Assembly (NCBI GenBank): GCA_018828385.1
Contig: JAHJVE010000015.1
Span: 186,001 to 250,000 of the forward strand
Length of the DNA: 64,000 bases
Direction of reading: 5' to 3'
Origin: Gammaproteobacteria bacterium
GTDB taxonomy: Bacteria > Pseudomonadota > Gammaproteobacteria > Burkholderiales > Rhodocyclaceae
In this document: positions 9,122 to 17,544 of the stretch, piece by piece
How the letters are laid out: every line of letters begins with the position of its first letter
How positions within the stretch are numbered: position 1 is the stretch's first letter
The notes under the pieces: model-generated
Told to the model about the DNA's origin: nothing
Seen by the model: the letters and a program-made list of their open reading frames with translations, nothing else
Database searches by the model: none
Position numbers and translations under genes: made by a program

Positions 9122-9574
9122 TCAGGGCTGCGGCGCCAGGGCGGCCTCGATGAGATAGGCTTCCAGCTGCTGGTCGTAGTCCTTGAAGTGCGCCAGCAAG
9201 GTCTGGTGGACATGGTCGATGCCGTCAATCGCCAGTACGCAATTTCCATCTTCCGAAAACACGATGCGGATGGCCTTCAGCTGTTGCGCGATGTCCATGT
9301 GCGCCTGATTGTGGGCCAGGCGATGCGCCGATGGCACACGATCTTCCATGAACATCAATTCGATCAGGTTGTGTTTGAGCGTGGTTTCGACAAAGGCGCG
9401 GATCATCTGCTCGATATTGCCGTGACAGACCCCTTGCCGGCTTTGGCTGCAATCGCCGCAGTTGTCGATGCGGCCTCGCTCCGTGCATTCGGCCCGGATG
9501 CGTTCGATCAACTGCAGCATGTGATCGTGGTCCCGGCGGATTCTTTCGACTGCCTCTTCGCCCATCGTTGGCAT
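9122..9574 (-). CDS. Hemerythrin-domain protein with an extra cysteine cluster
   Basis: This 150-residue helical protein has the metal ligands expected for a hemerythrin-like di-iron site: H16/H18 in RRDHDHML, H-x3-E in HNLIE at about residues 88-92, the histidines of HRLAHNQAHMDI, and H-x4-D in HFKDYD near the C-terminus. Between the first and second helices is an unusual insertion, CGDCSQSRQGVC, whose three cysteines could bind another metal or be redox-active. Hemerythrin proteins bind oxygen or sense oxygen/NO and are abundant in Rhodocyclales. It is followed by the HlyIII gene 6 bp downstream. The exact role is unknown. Confidence 0.82.
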   Translation of the reverse strand: MPTMGEEAVERIRRDHDHMLQLIERIRAECTERGRIDNCGDCSQSRQGVCHGNIEQMIRAFVETTLKHNLIELMFMEDRVPSAHRLAHNQAHMDIAQQLKAIRIVFSEDGNCVLAIDGIDHVHQTLLAHFKDYDQQLEAYLIEAALAPQP

Positions 9575-9747
9575 GACTTCATTTCCTTTCGAGGAAGGTG
9601 GCTGCCTGGATGCACTGCCAATGCAGGAGACGGTGCCGTGATGCCGAATATGTCCGGTCCTGCCCCGATTCGTCCGGGCAGCTACAGATCTTAGGTGGTT
9701 CTGATCAAAAACAGTTCAATGTGAAGGGCTCGGTGAGGCGTTTTGGG

Positions 9748-10734
9748 TCAGAAAAGACGGCCGAGGTGGTCGGCGAGACCCCGTTCATTGACGAAAGTGA
9801 GGTCGTACATGGCGGAAAAGGCCTTGGCATTGTCTTCGCTCAGGCCGTTGATGCACATGATGAATTGCTTCGCCTCGAGGCCCAGGCGCTTGCGCAGGGC
9901 CAGGTAGCGGTCGATGTTCTGACGGTATTCGCCGCTTTTGCATTCGATGCAGATTGGCAACTTGCCGTCGATGAGCAGGAAAACGTCGAGCTCGTAGGGG
10001 TCGCCATTGGCCAGCGTGAGATTCAGGCCGCGCGTGCAGGAAAAGCGGCGCTGGCGCCCCTTGGCATAGCGCAGGCAGGTCATCAGGGCATGCCATTCCA
10101 GCCATTCACCGTTGAAAAAATCGCGAATGGTCGGGGCGGCTTGCAGAATCAGCCGGACGTTGTTTTCCGGTTTGTTATGGAAGCACTTGGCGACAAAGGA
10201 AAAGTCGTAAAGCTGCTGGCAGAAGGCTGAAATGGCCTTGGCCTCGGCTGGTGACTTCTTGTCGAGATGGATGGTCGTGCTGGCGTGGTCCTTGTGTTGC
10301 GACCAGCGGATGCGTTCGAGCACCTCTTTGAGGACATCGAAATTGCCGCCGATGGCTTCTGCCACCTCGTCGAAAAAGCCGCTGGTGTCGACGCCGCGCA
10401 TGTTGGCTTGAACCTTGATCTGCTTTTTGTGGAACCAGTCGTAGATGGGGCCGTGCTGCAATTCGGTGGCGAGAAAATCGGTGTTGGCCAGATCGATGTC
10501 GTCCTGAGGCTCGACGACTTCCGGAGTGTCGGTTGTGGTTGCTGTGATCGTCGATTTGAGGCGAGTGAGCTCGCGTTGGGTGTCGAAATACTTGCCGAGC
10601 AGTTTTTCGATGAAAAACAGCGTCGTGTAGACCGTGGTCGGTGCGCTGCATTGCGGGCAGGCGATGTTTTGCCCGGCGAGGTTGTCCGGCTGCTCGGCAA
10701 GCAGAGTGCATTTGTTGCAGCGGATGATGGCCAT
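9748..10734 (-). CDS. Zinc-ribbon plus PD-(D/E)XK nuclease-like protein (DUF1887-like C-domain)
   Basis: This 328-residue protein starts at the ATG at 10734 (MAIIRCNKCTLLAEQ). An N-terminal CxxC...CxxC zinc ribbon (CNKC and CPQC) is followed by a helical linker with coiled-coil character (FDTQRELTRLKSTI). The C-terminal domain carries the nuclease-fold signature GDPYELDVFLLIDGKLPICIECKSG, in which E/D and ECK match the PD-(D/E)XK catalytic pattern seen in the DUF1887/Card1-Can2 group. No CARF domain and no CRISPR genes are visible here. It is a single gene bounded by the hemerythrin gene and a divergent lipoprotein gene. A nucleic-acid cleavage role, perhaps in defence, is inference; activity is unproven. 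Confidence 0.65.
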   Translation of the reverse strand: MAIIRCNKCTLLAEQPDNLAGQNIACPQCSAPTTVYTTLFFIEKLLGKYFDTQRELTRLKSTITATTTDTPEVVEPQDDIDLANTDFLATELQHGPIYDWFHKKQIKVQANMRGVDTSGFFDEVAEAIGGNFDVLKEVLERIRWSQHKDHASTTIHLDKKSPAEAKAISAFCQQLYDFSFVAKCFHNKPENNVRLILQAAPTIRDFFNGEWLEWHALMTCLRYAKGRQRRFSCTRGLNLTLANGDPYELDVFLLIDGKLPICIECKSGEYRQNIDRYLALRKRLGLEAKQFIMCINGLSEDNAKAFSAMYDLTFVNERGLADHLGRLF

Positions 10735-10867
10735 GGTTGTCGGGCGCGCCGTGGTGGGTATGTCGAAAGTATATCTGCGCATTGATCGCGCGTCCTGCAA
10801 TGAAACTGCAACATGGCGGAAAGACAATGCCGGCCTCAATGTGTCCAATACCTTTCAGGAGATTTTC

Positions 10868-11116
10868 ATGCGTTCGTTTCTCGCCACTTCCGCCATCGCC
10901 CTTGGTTTGACCGCCTGCGCCAGCCAAACGCCCGCTCCCGCCCAGCCGGTTGCGGCGACGAAGCCGGCTGCCGTTGCCAAGGTTCCGCAGTGTTTCAACG
11001 GTGATACGGGCAAGTTTGAAGCGGTTGGCGCGGTTTCCACGATTTCCGGCCTCAAGGTCGCCTGCGAGAAGACCAGCGACGGCAAGAATGCTCAGTGGAT
11101 GAGCGCCAAGAAGTAA
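10868..11116 (+). CDS. Small lipoprotein, function unknown
   Basis: This 82-residue protein has a lipoprotein signal peptide with lipobox LTAC at residues 14-17, so the mature protein starts at C17. It is followed by an Ala/Pro-rich flexible stretch and a short C-terminal module with two cysteines (C42 and C65) that could form a disulfide. A clear CAGGAG ribosome site precedes the ATG. A strong intrinsic terminator follows the stop codon, so the gene is monocistronic. I do not recognise the family. A periplasmic or outer-membrane location follows from the lipobox; sorting residue +2 is Ala, favouring the outer membrane. Confidence 0.75.
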   Translation: MRSFLATSAIALGLTACASQTPAPAQPVAATKPAAVAKVPQCFNGDTGKFEAVGAVSTISGLKVACEKTSDGKNAQWMSAKK

Positions 11117-11133
11117 GCGCGCCGATTGGCCCG

Positions 11134-11159
11134 AAGCCGTCCATGGGGGCGGCTTTTTT
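11134..11159 (+). terminator. Rho-independent terminator after the small lipoprotein gene
   Basis: The stem AAGCCG/CGGCTT, extended by weaker pairs, is followed by a run of six T residues. It lies 18 bp after the lipoprotein stop codon. Confidence 0.8.
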
Positions 11160-11177
11160 CATTTTGGGGGAGGGCAT

Positions 11178-11220
11178 CGGGATTTTGAATTCGGGCCAAA
11201 TTTCCGGTTGACCGTGGGAG
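11178..11220 (-). repeat. 40-bp dispersed element, copy 3 (upstream of hrpA)
   Basis: GATTTTGAATTCGGGCCAAA then TTTCCGGTTGACCGTGGGAG. It lies between the lipoprotein terminator and hrpA. Confidence 0.8.
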
Positions 11221-11300
11221 AACGCTCGCATTTCTGGCGCAGTCGGCGAGGCATGCCTTTGGCGCGGTAAAATCGGTGCCCCGATTTGCTACCTCGATGA

Positions 11301-14300
11301 ATGAAACACGACACCCCCGCCCGCCGCGCCGATCTTGCTGAAAACCTCTGCCTGAGCATCGATCTGAAGCGCCTGCGCGGCTTGCAGCGCGAATTGCTAC
11401 GGTCGACCGGAGAAAAACGCGAAAAACTGAATGCCGATTTCGTCGGTTTGCTGGCGCGTTCGCAGGCGGCCGTGGCCGAATGCCGGGCAAAGCTGCCGAA
11501 ACCGGAATTCCAGAGCGACTTGCCGGTCAATGAGCGGCGGGCCGACATTGCCGACTTGATCGTTAAAAATCAGGTTGTCATCGTCTGCGGCGAAACCGGC
11601 TCGGGCAAGACGACGCAGTTGCCGAAAATCTGTCTCGATCTCGGGCTTGGAGCGCGTGGCCTGATCGGCCACACCCAGCCGCGCCGGCTGGCCGCCCGTT
11701 CGGTGGCGACGCGGCTGGCGCAGGAGTTGAAGACGCAGGTCGGGGCAGGTGTCGGCGTCAAGATACGTTTCCAGGATCGGTCGTCCCCGGAGAGCTGGGT
11801 CAAGCTCATGACCGACGGCATCCTGCTCGCCGAGTCGCAGTCCGACCCGTATTTGAACGCCTACGAGGCGATCATCATCGACGAGGCGCACGAGCGCAGC
11901 CTCAACATCGATTTCCTGCTCGGCTACCTCAAGCAGTTGCTGGCCAAGCGGCCGGATTTGAAGGTGATCATCACCTCGGCGACTATTGATGCCGAGCGCT
12001 TCTCGCAGCATTTCAGCCTGCATGGCAAACCGGCGCCGGTGATCGAAGTCTCCGGCCGGCTCTACCCCGTCGAAGTGCGTTACCGGCCGGTCGAGGATCT
12101 GGAAAAGAAGGACGACGAGCGCGATCTTTACGACGCCATCGTCGACGCCGCCGACGAAGTGGCGCGGCTGGGCAGCGGCGACATCCTCGTCTTCCTGCCC
12201 GGCGAACGGGAAATCCGCGAGGCAGCCGAGGCGTTAAGAAAGCACGCACTGGCTCGCCCCGGTTTGTCGAGCGCCCACGCTCCGGAAATCCTGCCGCTCT
12301 TCTCGCGCCTGTCGGCCGGCGATCAGGACCGCATCTTCAAGCCTTCGGGCGGTCAGCGACGCATCGTGCTCGCCACCAACGTGGCCGAAACCTCGCTGAC
12401 CGTGCCGGGTATCCGCTACGTCATCGACACCGGGCTGGCGCGGGTCAAGCGTTACTCCTACCGCAACAAGGTCGAGCAGTTGCAGATCGAGAAGGTCTCC
12501 CAGGCCGCGGCGCGGCAGCGGGCCGGGCGCTGCGGCCGGGTCGCGGCGGGCGTCTGCATCCGGCTGTACGACGAACTCGATTTCAACGCGCGGTCGCCGT
12601 TTACCGACCCGGAAATCCTCCGTTCCAGCCTGGCCGGCGTCATCCTGCGCATGAAGTCGCTGCGCCTGACCGATGTCGAGAGCTTCCCGTTCATCGAGCC
12701 ACCGCCGGCCAAGGCCATCGCCGACGGCTACGCGCTGCTGCAGGAACTCGGCGCGCTTGACGACGACAACGTGCTGACGCCGATTGGTGCATCGCTGGCC
12801 AAACTGCCGCTCGACCCACGCATCGGCCGCATGCTGGTCGCGGCGCGCGACCTTGGCTGCCTCAAGGAGGTCATGGTCATCGCCGCCGGCCTCTCGGCGC
12901 AGGACCCGCGCGAAAGGCCGCAGGAGAGACAGCAGGCGGCGGACGAAAAGCACAAGTTGTTCGCCGACGAGAAATCGGAATTCCTCGGCTGGTGGAAGCT
13001 GTGGAACTGGTTCCAGAACGCCGTCGAACACAAGAAATCGAACAAGCAGTTGGTCGACAACTGCCACGCCCATTTCCTCTCCTACCTGCGGATGCGTGAA
13101 TGGCGTGAGGTGCATGGCCAACTGCACGCAATGGTCACCGAGCTGGGCTGGAAGGAAAGCGATCTGCCCGGCACTTACGATGCCATCCACCAGGCGCTGC
13201 TCTCTGGCCTGCTCGGCAATCTCGGCTGCAAGGCCGACGAATCCGGTTTCTACCTCGGCGCGCGCGGCATCCGCTACCTGATCCACCCCTCGTCGCCGCT
13301 GCAAAAGAAGGCCGGCAAGTGGATCATGGCCGCCGAGATAACCGAAACGACGCGCCTGTTCGGCCGCTGCGTTGCCCGCATCGAACCGGACTGGCTGGAG
13401 AAAGTGGGCGCTCACCTTATCAAGCGCCAGTACTTCGACGCCCACTGGGAAAAGAAGTCGATGCAGGTCTCCGGGTGGGAGCGGACGACGCTCTACGGCG
13501 TGGTCATCAACCCCAAGCGGCGCATCCATTACGGCCCGATGGCGCCAGCCGAAGGGCGCGAGATTTTCATCCGCCAAGGCTTGGTCAGCGAGGAAATCGA
13601 CGAGGCTTTCGCCAAACGCTGGCCATTTTTCCAGCACAACCAGCGGCTGATCCGCGAGATCGAACACCTCGAACACAAGCAGCGCCGGCAGGACGTGCTG
13701 GTCGATGACGAGCTGATTTTCGCTTTCTACGACTCGATCATTCCCGAAGGCATCCACAACGGCGCGACTTTCGATCACTGGCGCAAGGAAGCCGAGCAAG
13801 AAAACGCCAAGCTGCTCTACCTGTCGAAAGACGACCTGATGCGTCACTCGGCGGCCGGCGTGACGACCGAGGCTTTTCCGCATCACCTCAAGGTCGGCGG
13901 TGTCGATTACTCGCTGAGCTACCATTTCGAACCCGGTTCGCCGCGTGACGGCGTGACGCTGACCCTGCCGCTCGCCCAGCTCAACCAGATTCCCGTGCTG
14001 CGCATGGAGTGGCTGGTGCCCGGTCTGCTCAAGGAAAAGCTCGTCCAGCTGATCAAGACGCTGCCGCAGAAGATCCGGGCGAAAGTGGTGCCGGTGCCCG
14101 AATTTGTCGAAGAATTCCTGTCGACCGTGGCAGGCAACGAAAAGAAGATGAATCAGGGCCTGATCACGCCGCTCATCGATCACATCCTCGAAGCGCGTGG
14201 TCTCAATGCCCGCGGCTGGGCCGTGACGCCCGATTCCTTCCGGCCCGACGCGCTGCCCGCCCACTTCTCGATGAACTACAAGCTCATCGACGAGCACGGC

Positions 14301-15257
14301 CGGCAACTCGATATGAACCGTAGCCTTGTCGCCCTGCGCGCCGAATGGGGCAAGCAGGCCAAGGACGAGTTCGCCGAACTGCATGAAACGCCGTCCGAAT
14401 TCACCAAGCTGACCGACTGGACTTTCGGCGAGCTACCCGAACTCATGGAAGTCCCCGTCGCCGGCCAGACTGTGCTTGGCTACCCGGGCCTGACCGACGA
14501 CGGCGAGAGCGTCAGCCTCAAGGTTTTCGATTCCGCCGAGGAAGCCGCCGCCGCCCATCGCGCCGGCCTGCTCCGCCTGTTCATGCTGCAGTTCCGCGAT
14601 CAGGTGAAGTATTTCGACAAGAACATCCCCGGCCTGAGCCAGATGGCCATGCAATACATGGCGCTGGGCAGCGCCGACGACCTCAAGAGCCAGATCGTCG
14701 CCCTGACTTTCGAGCGCGCCTGCCTGACCGAACCGCTGCCGACGACGCCGGATGCCTTCAAGCGCCGTTGCGGCGACAGCAAGGCGCGGCTCGGGCTGAT
14801 CATGCAGGAAGTCTGTCGTCTGGTCGGCACGGTGCTGACCGAGTGGCAGACGGTCATCAAGAAGCTGCCAGCCTTCAAGGCGCATGCCGCGGCGGTGGCC
14901 GACATCGAGGCGCAACTCAAGCGACTGATGGGCAAGAACTTCCTGATCGACACGCCCTTCGAGCGCCTGCAGCACTACCCGCGCTATTTCAAAGCCTGCG
15001 TGGTTCGCCTCGACAAGCTGAAAGCCAATCCAGGGCGCGACGCGCAACTGATGGTCGAATACGCGCCGCTATGGACCAACTACGAACGCCGCGCCATCCA
15101 GCTCGCCAAGCTCGGTGCGCTCGACCCGCAGGTCGAACAGTTCCGCTGGTTGCTCGAAGAGCTGCGCGTCGGGCTGTTCGCGCAGGAATTGCGGACGCCG
15201 GTGCCGGTGTCGAGCAAGCGGCTGCAAAAACAATGGGAGGGAATCAAGAATGGGTGA
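11301..15257 (+). CDS. hrpA: ATP-dependent DEAH-box RNA helicase HrpA
   Basis: This 1318-residue protein, the usual length for HrpA, contains Walker A GETGSGKT at residues 97-104, the DEAH box IIIDEAHERS at 191-200, motif III SAT, and motif VI QRAGRCGR. These are followed by the winged-helix/HA2 region, an OB-like domain and the long DUF3418 C-terminal half. HrpA is an RNA helicase linked to rescue of stalled ribosomes and mRNA processing. Residues 33-47 (LRSTGEKREKLNADF) near the N-terminus are encoded by a copy of the 40-bp dispersed element in sense orientation, upstream of the helicase core. The stop codon overlaps the start of the EI24-type gene, so the next two genes are probably co-transcribed. 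Confidence 0.95.
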   Translation: MKHDTPARRADLAENLCLSIDLKRLRGLQRELLRSTGEKREKLNADFVGLLARSQAAVAECRAKLPKPEFQSDLPVNERRADIADLIVKNQVVIVCGETGSGKTTQLPKICLDLGLGARGLIGHTQPRRLAARSVATRLAQELKTQVGAGVGVKIRFQDRSSPESWVKLMTDGILLAESQSDPYLNAYEAIIIDEAHERSLNIDFLLGYLKQLLAKRPDLKVIITSATIDAERFSQHFSLHGKPAPVIEVSGRLYPVEVRYRPVEDLEKKDDERDLYDAIVDAADEVARLGSGDILVFLPGEREIREAAEALRKHALARPGLSSAHAPEILPLFSRLSAGDQDRIFKPSGGQRRIVLATNVAETSLTVPGIRYVIDTGLARVKRYSYRNKVEQLQIEKVSQAAARQRAGRCGRVAAGVCIRLYDELDFNARSPFTDPEILRSSLAGVILRMKSLRLTDVESFPFIEPPPAKAIADGYALLQELGALDDDNVLTPIGASLAKLPLDPRIGRMLVAARDLGCLKEVMVIAAGLSAQDPRERPQERQQAADEKHKLFADEKSEFLGWWKLWNWFQNAVEHKKSNKQLVDNCHAHFLSYLRMREWREVHGQLHAMVTELGWKESDLPGTYDAIHQALLSGLLGNLGCKADESGFYLGARGIRYLIHPSSPLQKKAGKWIMAAEITETTRLFGRCVARIEPDWLEKVGAHLIKRQYFDAHWEKKSMQVSGWERTTLYGVVINPKRRIHYGPMAPAEGREIFIRQGLVSEEIDEAFAKRWPFFQHNQRLIREIEHLEHKQRRQDVLVDDELIFAFYDSIIPEGIHNGATFDHWRKEAEQENAKLLYLSKDDLMRHSAAGVTTEAFPHHLKVGGVDYSLSYHFEPGSPRDGVTLTLPLAQLNQIPVLRMEWLVPGLLKEKLVQLIKTLPQKIRAKVVPVPEFVEEFLSTVAGNEKKMNQGLITPLIDHILEARGLNARGWAVTPDSFRPDALPAHFSMNYKLIDEHGRQLDMNRSLVALRAEWGKQAKDEFAELHETPSEFTKLTDWTFGELPELMEVPVAGQTVLGYPGLTDDGESVSLKVFDSAEEAAAAHRAGLLRLFMLQFRDQVKYFDKNIPGLSQMAMQYMALGSADDLKSQIVALTFERACLTEPLPTTPDAFKRRCGDSKARLGLIMQEVCRLVGTVLTEWQTVIKKLPAFKAHAAAVADIEAQLKRLMGKNFLIDTPFERLQHYPRYFKACVVRLDKLKANPGRDAQLMVEYAPLWTNYERRAIQLAKLGALDPQVEQFRWLLEELRVGLFAQELRTPVPVSSKRLQKQWEGIKNG
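11393..11440 (+). repeat. 40-bp dispersed element, copy 4 (5' part of hrpA)
   Basis: TTGCTACGGTCGACCGGAG then AAAAACGCGAAAAACTGAAT and GCCGATTTCG. It is sense in hrpA, with some divergence in the second half. Confidence 0.7.
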
Positions 15258-15984
15258 TGTCATGCTGGCCTTGGCGCGAACCTTCGCCAACCTCAAAAGC
15301 GGCAAGGTCTGGCTTTACGTGCTGACCCCGGCCCTGTTCTCGTTGTTGCTGACCGTCGCGCTGGCCGTCTGGGGGCTGGGCTGGATGGTACAGCAGATGA
15401 TGGACTACCCGCCGATGACCCTGCTCGTCGGCTGGGGCCTGGTCTGGCTGGCCCACATCCTGGCCTACCTTGGCGGCTGGATGGCGATCTTCGCCGTCGC
15501 CTACCTGACGGCCTCGCTGCTGGCGGCCATCGTCATCATGCCGCTGATGCTCAAGCATCTCTCGGCAACCGAATATCGCGATGTCGCGGCGATGGGCAAG
15601 GATAGTTTTGTCGCTGCTGCGGTCAACAGCGTTCTGGCCTCGATTTTGTTCATTGCCGGCTGGCTTATCACCATTCCTCTGTGGCTCATTCCGGGCTTCT
15701 CGCTGCTTATTCCGCTGCTGCTCATGGGGTGGCTGAATCGCCGGACTTTCGCCTACGACGCGCTGTCTATGCATGCTACGACCGGCGAGTGGCAGGAAGT
15801 TCGCTCGCGCCAGAAAACCCCGCTGTTCATGCTCGGCCTGACCATGGCGCTGCTCGCCCACATTCCATTTGTCGGCCTGCTCGTGCCGGCGCTAGCCGCG
15901 CTATCGTTCGTTCATTACGGGCTGGAAGCCCTGCGCCGGTCGCGCGGCGGGGCGATTGTCACGATCGAGGGGGAAAGACTATGA
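15250..15984 (+). CDS. EI24/CysZ-like integral membrane protein
   Basis: This 244-residue protein has five or six hydrophobic segments and the EI24-domain pattern: an N-terminal ALARTFANLKSGKVW, a central IVIMPLMLKHLSATEY and a C-terminal FVGLLVPALAALSFVHYGLEAL. The EI24 family includes the sulfate permease CysZ, but this branch, found next to hrpA and a CinA-like gene in Betaproteobacteria, has no proven substrate. The ATG at 15250 lies inside the end of hrpA (8 bp overlap) and the stop overlaps the next ATG (ATGA), so translation is coupled on both sides. No ABC or cysteine-biosynthesis genes are nearby to support sulfate transport. Confidence 0.78.
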   Translation: MGDVMLALARTFANLKSGKVWLYVLTPALFSLLLTVALAVWGLGWMVQQMMDYPPMTLLVGWGLVWLAHILAYLGGWMAIFAVAYLTASLLAAIVIMPLMLKHLSATEYRDVAAMGKDSFVAAAVNSVLASILFIAGWLITIPLWLIPGFSLLIPLLLMGWLNRRTFAYDALSMHATTGEWQEVRSRQKTPLFMLGLTMALLAHIPFVGLLVPALAALSFVHYGLEALRRSRGGAIVTIEGERL

Positions 15985-16745
15985 GCCGCACCTTTGGCGC
16001 CATCATCATTGGCGACGAGATCCTGTCGGGCAAACGGCAGGACAAGCATTTCGCCAAGATCGCCGAACTGCTAGCCGCGCGTGGTCTGCGCCTGAGCTGG
16101 GTCGAATATCTCGGCGACGACCGCGAGCGCCTTGCCGCCACTTTCAAGCGCACGATGGCCGCTGGCGACGTGGTGTTTTCCTGCGGCGGCATCGGCAATA
16201 CGCCGGACGACCACACGCGGCAAGCCGTGGCGGCAGCGCTCGGCGTCGATTTGGCGCTGCATCCGGAAGGCTTCGAAGAGTTGAAAGTCCGTTTCGCCGG
16301 CGAGGAAATCACCGACCAGCGCCTTCAGTTGGTCACCTTCCCGGCCGGCGTCCGGATCATCCCCAACCCGTTCAACCGCATTCCCGGCTTCATGGCCAAC
16401 GATCACTACTTCGTGCCCGGCTTCCCGCAAATGGCGCACCCGATGATCGAATGGGCGCTCGATACTTTCTATCGCGATCAGTTCAAGGCCATCGACGGCA
16501 TGGTCGAAAAGGCCTTCCTGCTGACTGGCCCGACGGCCTACGAAAGCGCGCTGCTCGACCTCATGGAGCGCATCGTCAAGGATTACCCGACGCTGCGCCT
16601 GTTCTCGCTGCCCTCGCTGGTCGGCAAGGAACGCAAGCATCTGGAGTTGGGCGTCGAAGGTTCGCCGGAACTCGTCGACCAGGCCATGGAAGACATTCGC
16701 GGCGAGGTCGAAAGCCGGGGAATAACCTGGACCTGGCGGCCCTGA
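15981..16745 (+). CDS. Short CinA-like protein (molybdopterin-binding fold only)
   Basis: This 254-residue protein corresponds to the N-terminal MoCF/COG1058 domain of CinA. Conserved pieces are IIIGDEILSGKRQDKH at residues 8-23, the FSCGGIGNTPDD loop, and FPPM-like VPGFPQMAHPM. The C-terminal nicotinamide-mononucleotide deamidase (PncC) domain of full-length CinA is absent, so this is the short form. Short forms are annotated as competence/damage-inducible or ADP-ribose pyrophosphatase-like proteins. Its ATG overlaps the end of the EI24-type gene. A full copy of the 40-bp dispersed element begins 15 bp after the stop. The enzymatic role in this organism is uncertain. Confidence 0.82.
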   Translation: MSRTFGAIIIGDEILSGKRQDKHFAKIAELLAARGLRLSWVEYLGDDRERLAATFKRTMAAGDVVFSCGGIGNTPDDHTRQAVAAALGVDLALHPEGFEELKVRFAGEEITDQRLQLVTFPAGVRIIPNPFNRIPGFMANDHYFVPGFPQMAHPMIEWALDTFYRDQFKAIDGMVEKAFLLTGPTAYESALLDLMERIVKDYPTLRLFSLPSLVGKERKHLELGVEGSPELVDQAMEDIRGEVESRGITWTWRP

Positions 16746-16759
16746 GCGGCTTTTTCGGG

Positions 16760-16800
16760 TTGCTACGGTCAACCGGGAAAAACGGCCAAAATTGAAATCG
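16760..16800 (+). repeat. 40-bp dispersed element, copy 5 (after the CinA-like gene); best consensus match
   Basis: TTGCTACGGTCAACCGGGAA then AAACGGCCAAAATTGAAATCG shortened by one at the join. It is intergenic, between convergent genes, and close to the inferred consensus. Confidence 0.88.
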
Positions 16801-16817
16801 CATTAAACGCCAGACGT

Positions 16818-16848
16818 AAAAAAACCCGCGAAAGTCGCGGGTTTTCGA
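16818..16848 (-). terminator. Rho-independent terminator of the downstream phasin gene
   Basis: A perfect 11-bp stem (AAAACCCGCGA at 16821-16831 pairing with 16835-16845) has a 3-base loop and a T run when read on the minus strand. It lies 20 bp after the phasin stop codon and may also block readthrough from the plus strand. Confidence 0.85.
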
Positions 16849-16865
16849 GCCGAACGGGCGGCTGA

Positions 16866-17474
16866 TTACTTGGCGCTGACCTTCTTGGCGGCAGCAGCCG
16901 TTGCGCTGGTCTTGGCCGGGGCCTTGGCGGCAGTTGCCTTGGCAGCCGGAGCCTTGACGCCAGCAGCCTTGGTGGCGGTCTGGATGTTGGCTTCGGCGAT
17001 TTCGGACAACTGGCGGGTCACCGAGTTGAGGCTTTCGAAAGCCTGGTTGGAAGCGTTGATCACGGAATTCATTGCCGCGGCGAAAACGTCGCCGCCGACC
17101 GGTGCCTGGGCTGTCGCCTTTTGCATGGCGCTGCTTGCATCCTTGGTCAGCTTGCCGTACTGAGCTTCGATGACCGAGGTCAGTTCCTTCTGCACGTTGG
17201 TCGTCAGTTCATAGACGTTACGTGTGTAATCGACCAGCTTCTGCAGGTTCGGCTGAGCCAGCTCGGTGTTGAGCTTGGCCACGGTATTGACGTCCTTGGC
17301 GGCCAGCAGTTGCTGGGAATTGGCGACGGAATTGTTGAAGAAGTCACGCGAAGCGGCGACGTTCAGGGCTGTCAGTTGCTCAACGCCGTTGAATGCGGTG
17401 CGCAGCAGGGCCAGCAGGACTTCGGTGCTGGCCTTCTGGGCGGCGGCGATTTGTTCGATATTTGGATTGCTCAT
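16866..17474 (-). CDS. Phasin family protein (PHA granule-associated), second copy
   Basis: This 202-residue protein is almost entirely alpha-helical. It starts MSNPNIEQIAAAQKAS, contains the phasin core (LTALNVAASRDFFNNSVA, LVDYTRNVYELTTNVQKELTSVIE), and ends with an Ala/Lys-rich low-complexity tail like that of histone-like or PhaF-type phasins. Phasins coat polyhydroxyalkanoate granules and control their size. The ATG at 17474 has a strong ribosome site (GAGATAA). It lies 70 bp downstream of a second, similar phasin gene, with a terminator between them. The two share about a third of their sequence by eye and probably arose by duplication. Confidence 0.88.
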   Translation of the reverse strand: MSNPNIEQIAAAQKASTEVLLALLRTAFNGVEQLTALNVAASRDFFNNSVANSQQLLAAKDVNTVAKLNTELAQPNLQKLVDYTRNVYELTTNVQKELTSVIEAQYGKLTKDASSAMQKATAQAPVGGDVFAAAMNSVINASNQAFESLNSVTRQLSEIAEANIQTATKAAGVKAPAAKATAAKAPAKTSATAAAAKKVSAK

Positions 17475-17512
17475 CTTATCTCCTCGAAATGGGTGGGGGC
17501 TGCGGATGAAAC

Positions 17513-17534
17513 AAAACCCCCGCCGAGGCGGGGG
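17513..17534 (-). terminator. Terminator between the two phasin genes
   Basis: A very GC-rich hairpin (CCCCCGCC with GGCGGGGG) is followed by TTTTG on the minus strand, 11 bp after the stop of the upstream phasin. It probably gives partial termination, so the first phasin would be made in excess of the second. Confidence 0.75.
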
Positions 17535-17544
17535 GGAAGGCAAA

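Noticed and set aside
9700..9725. FNR/ANR-like sequence (TGATCAAAAACAGTTCAA) downstream of the nuclease gene
   Set aside because: The half sites do not have the TTGAT-N4-ATCAA spacing, and the position is not a promoter for an adjacent gene.
9748..10734. Evidence of a CRISPR-Cas system because of the Card1-like fold
   Set aside because: No cas genes, no direct-repeat array and no CARF domain are visible anywhere in the window.
16746..16865. A small gene between the CinA-like and phasin genes
   Set aside because: The region is filled by the dispersed element and a terminator, and no open frame has a ribosome site.
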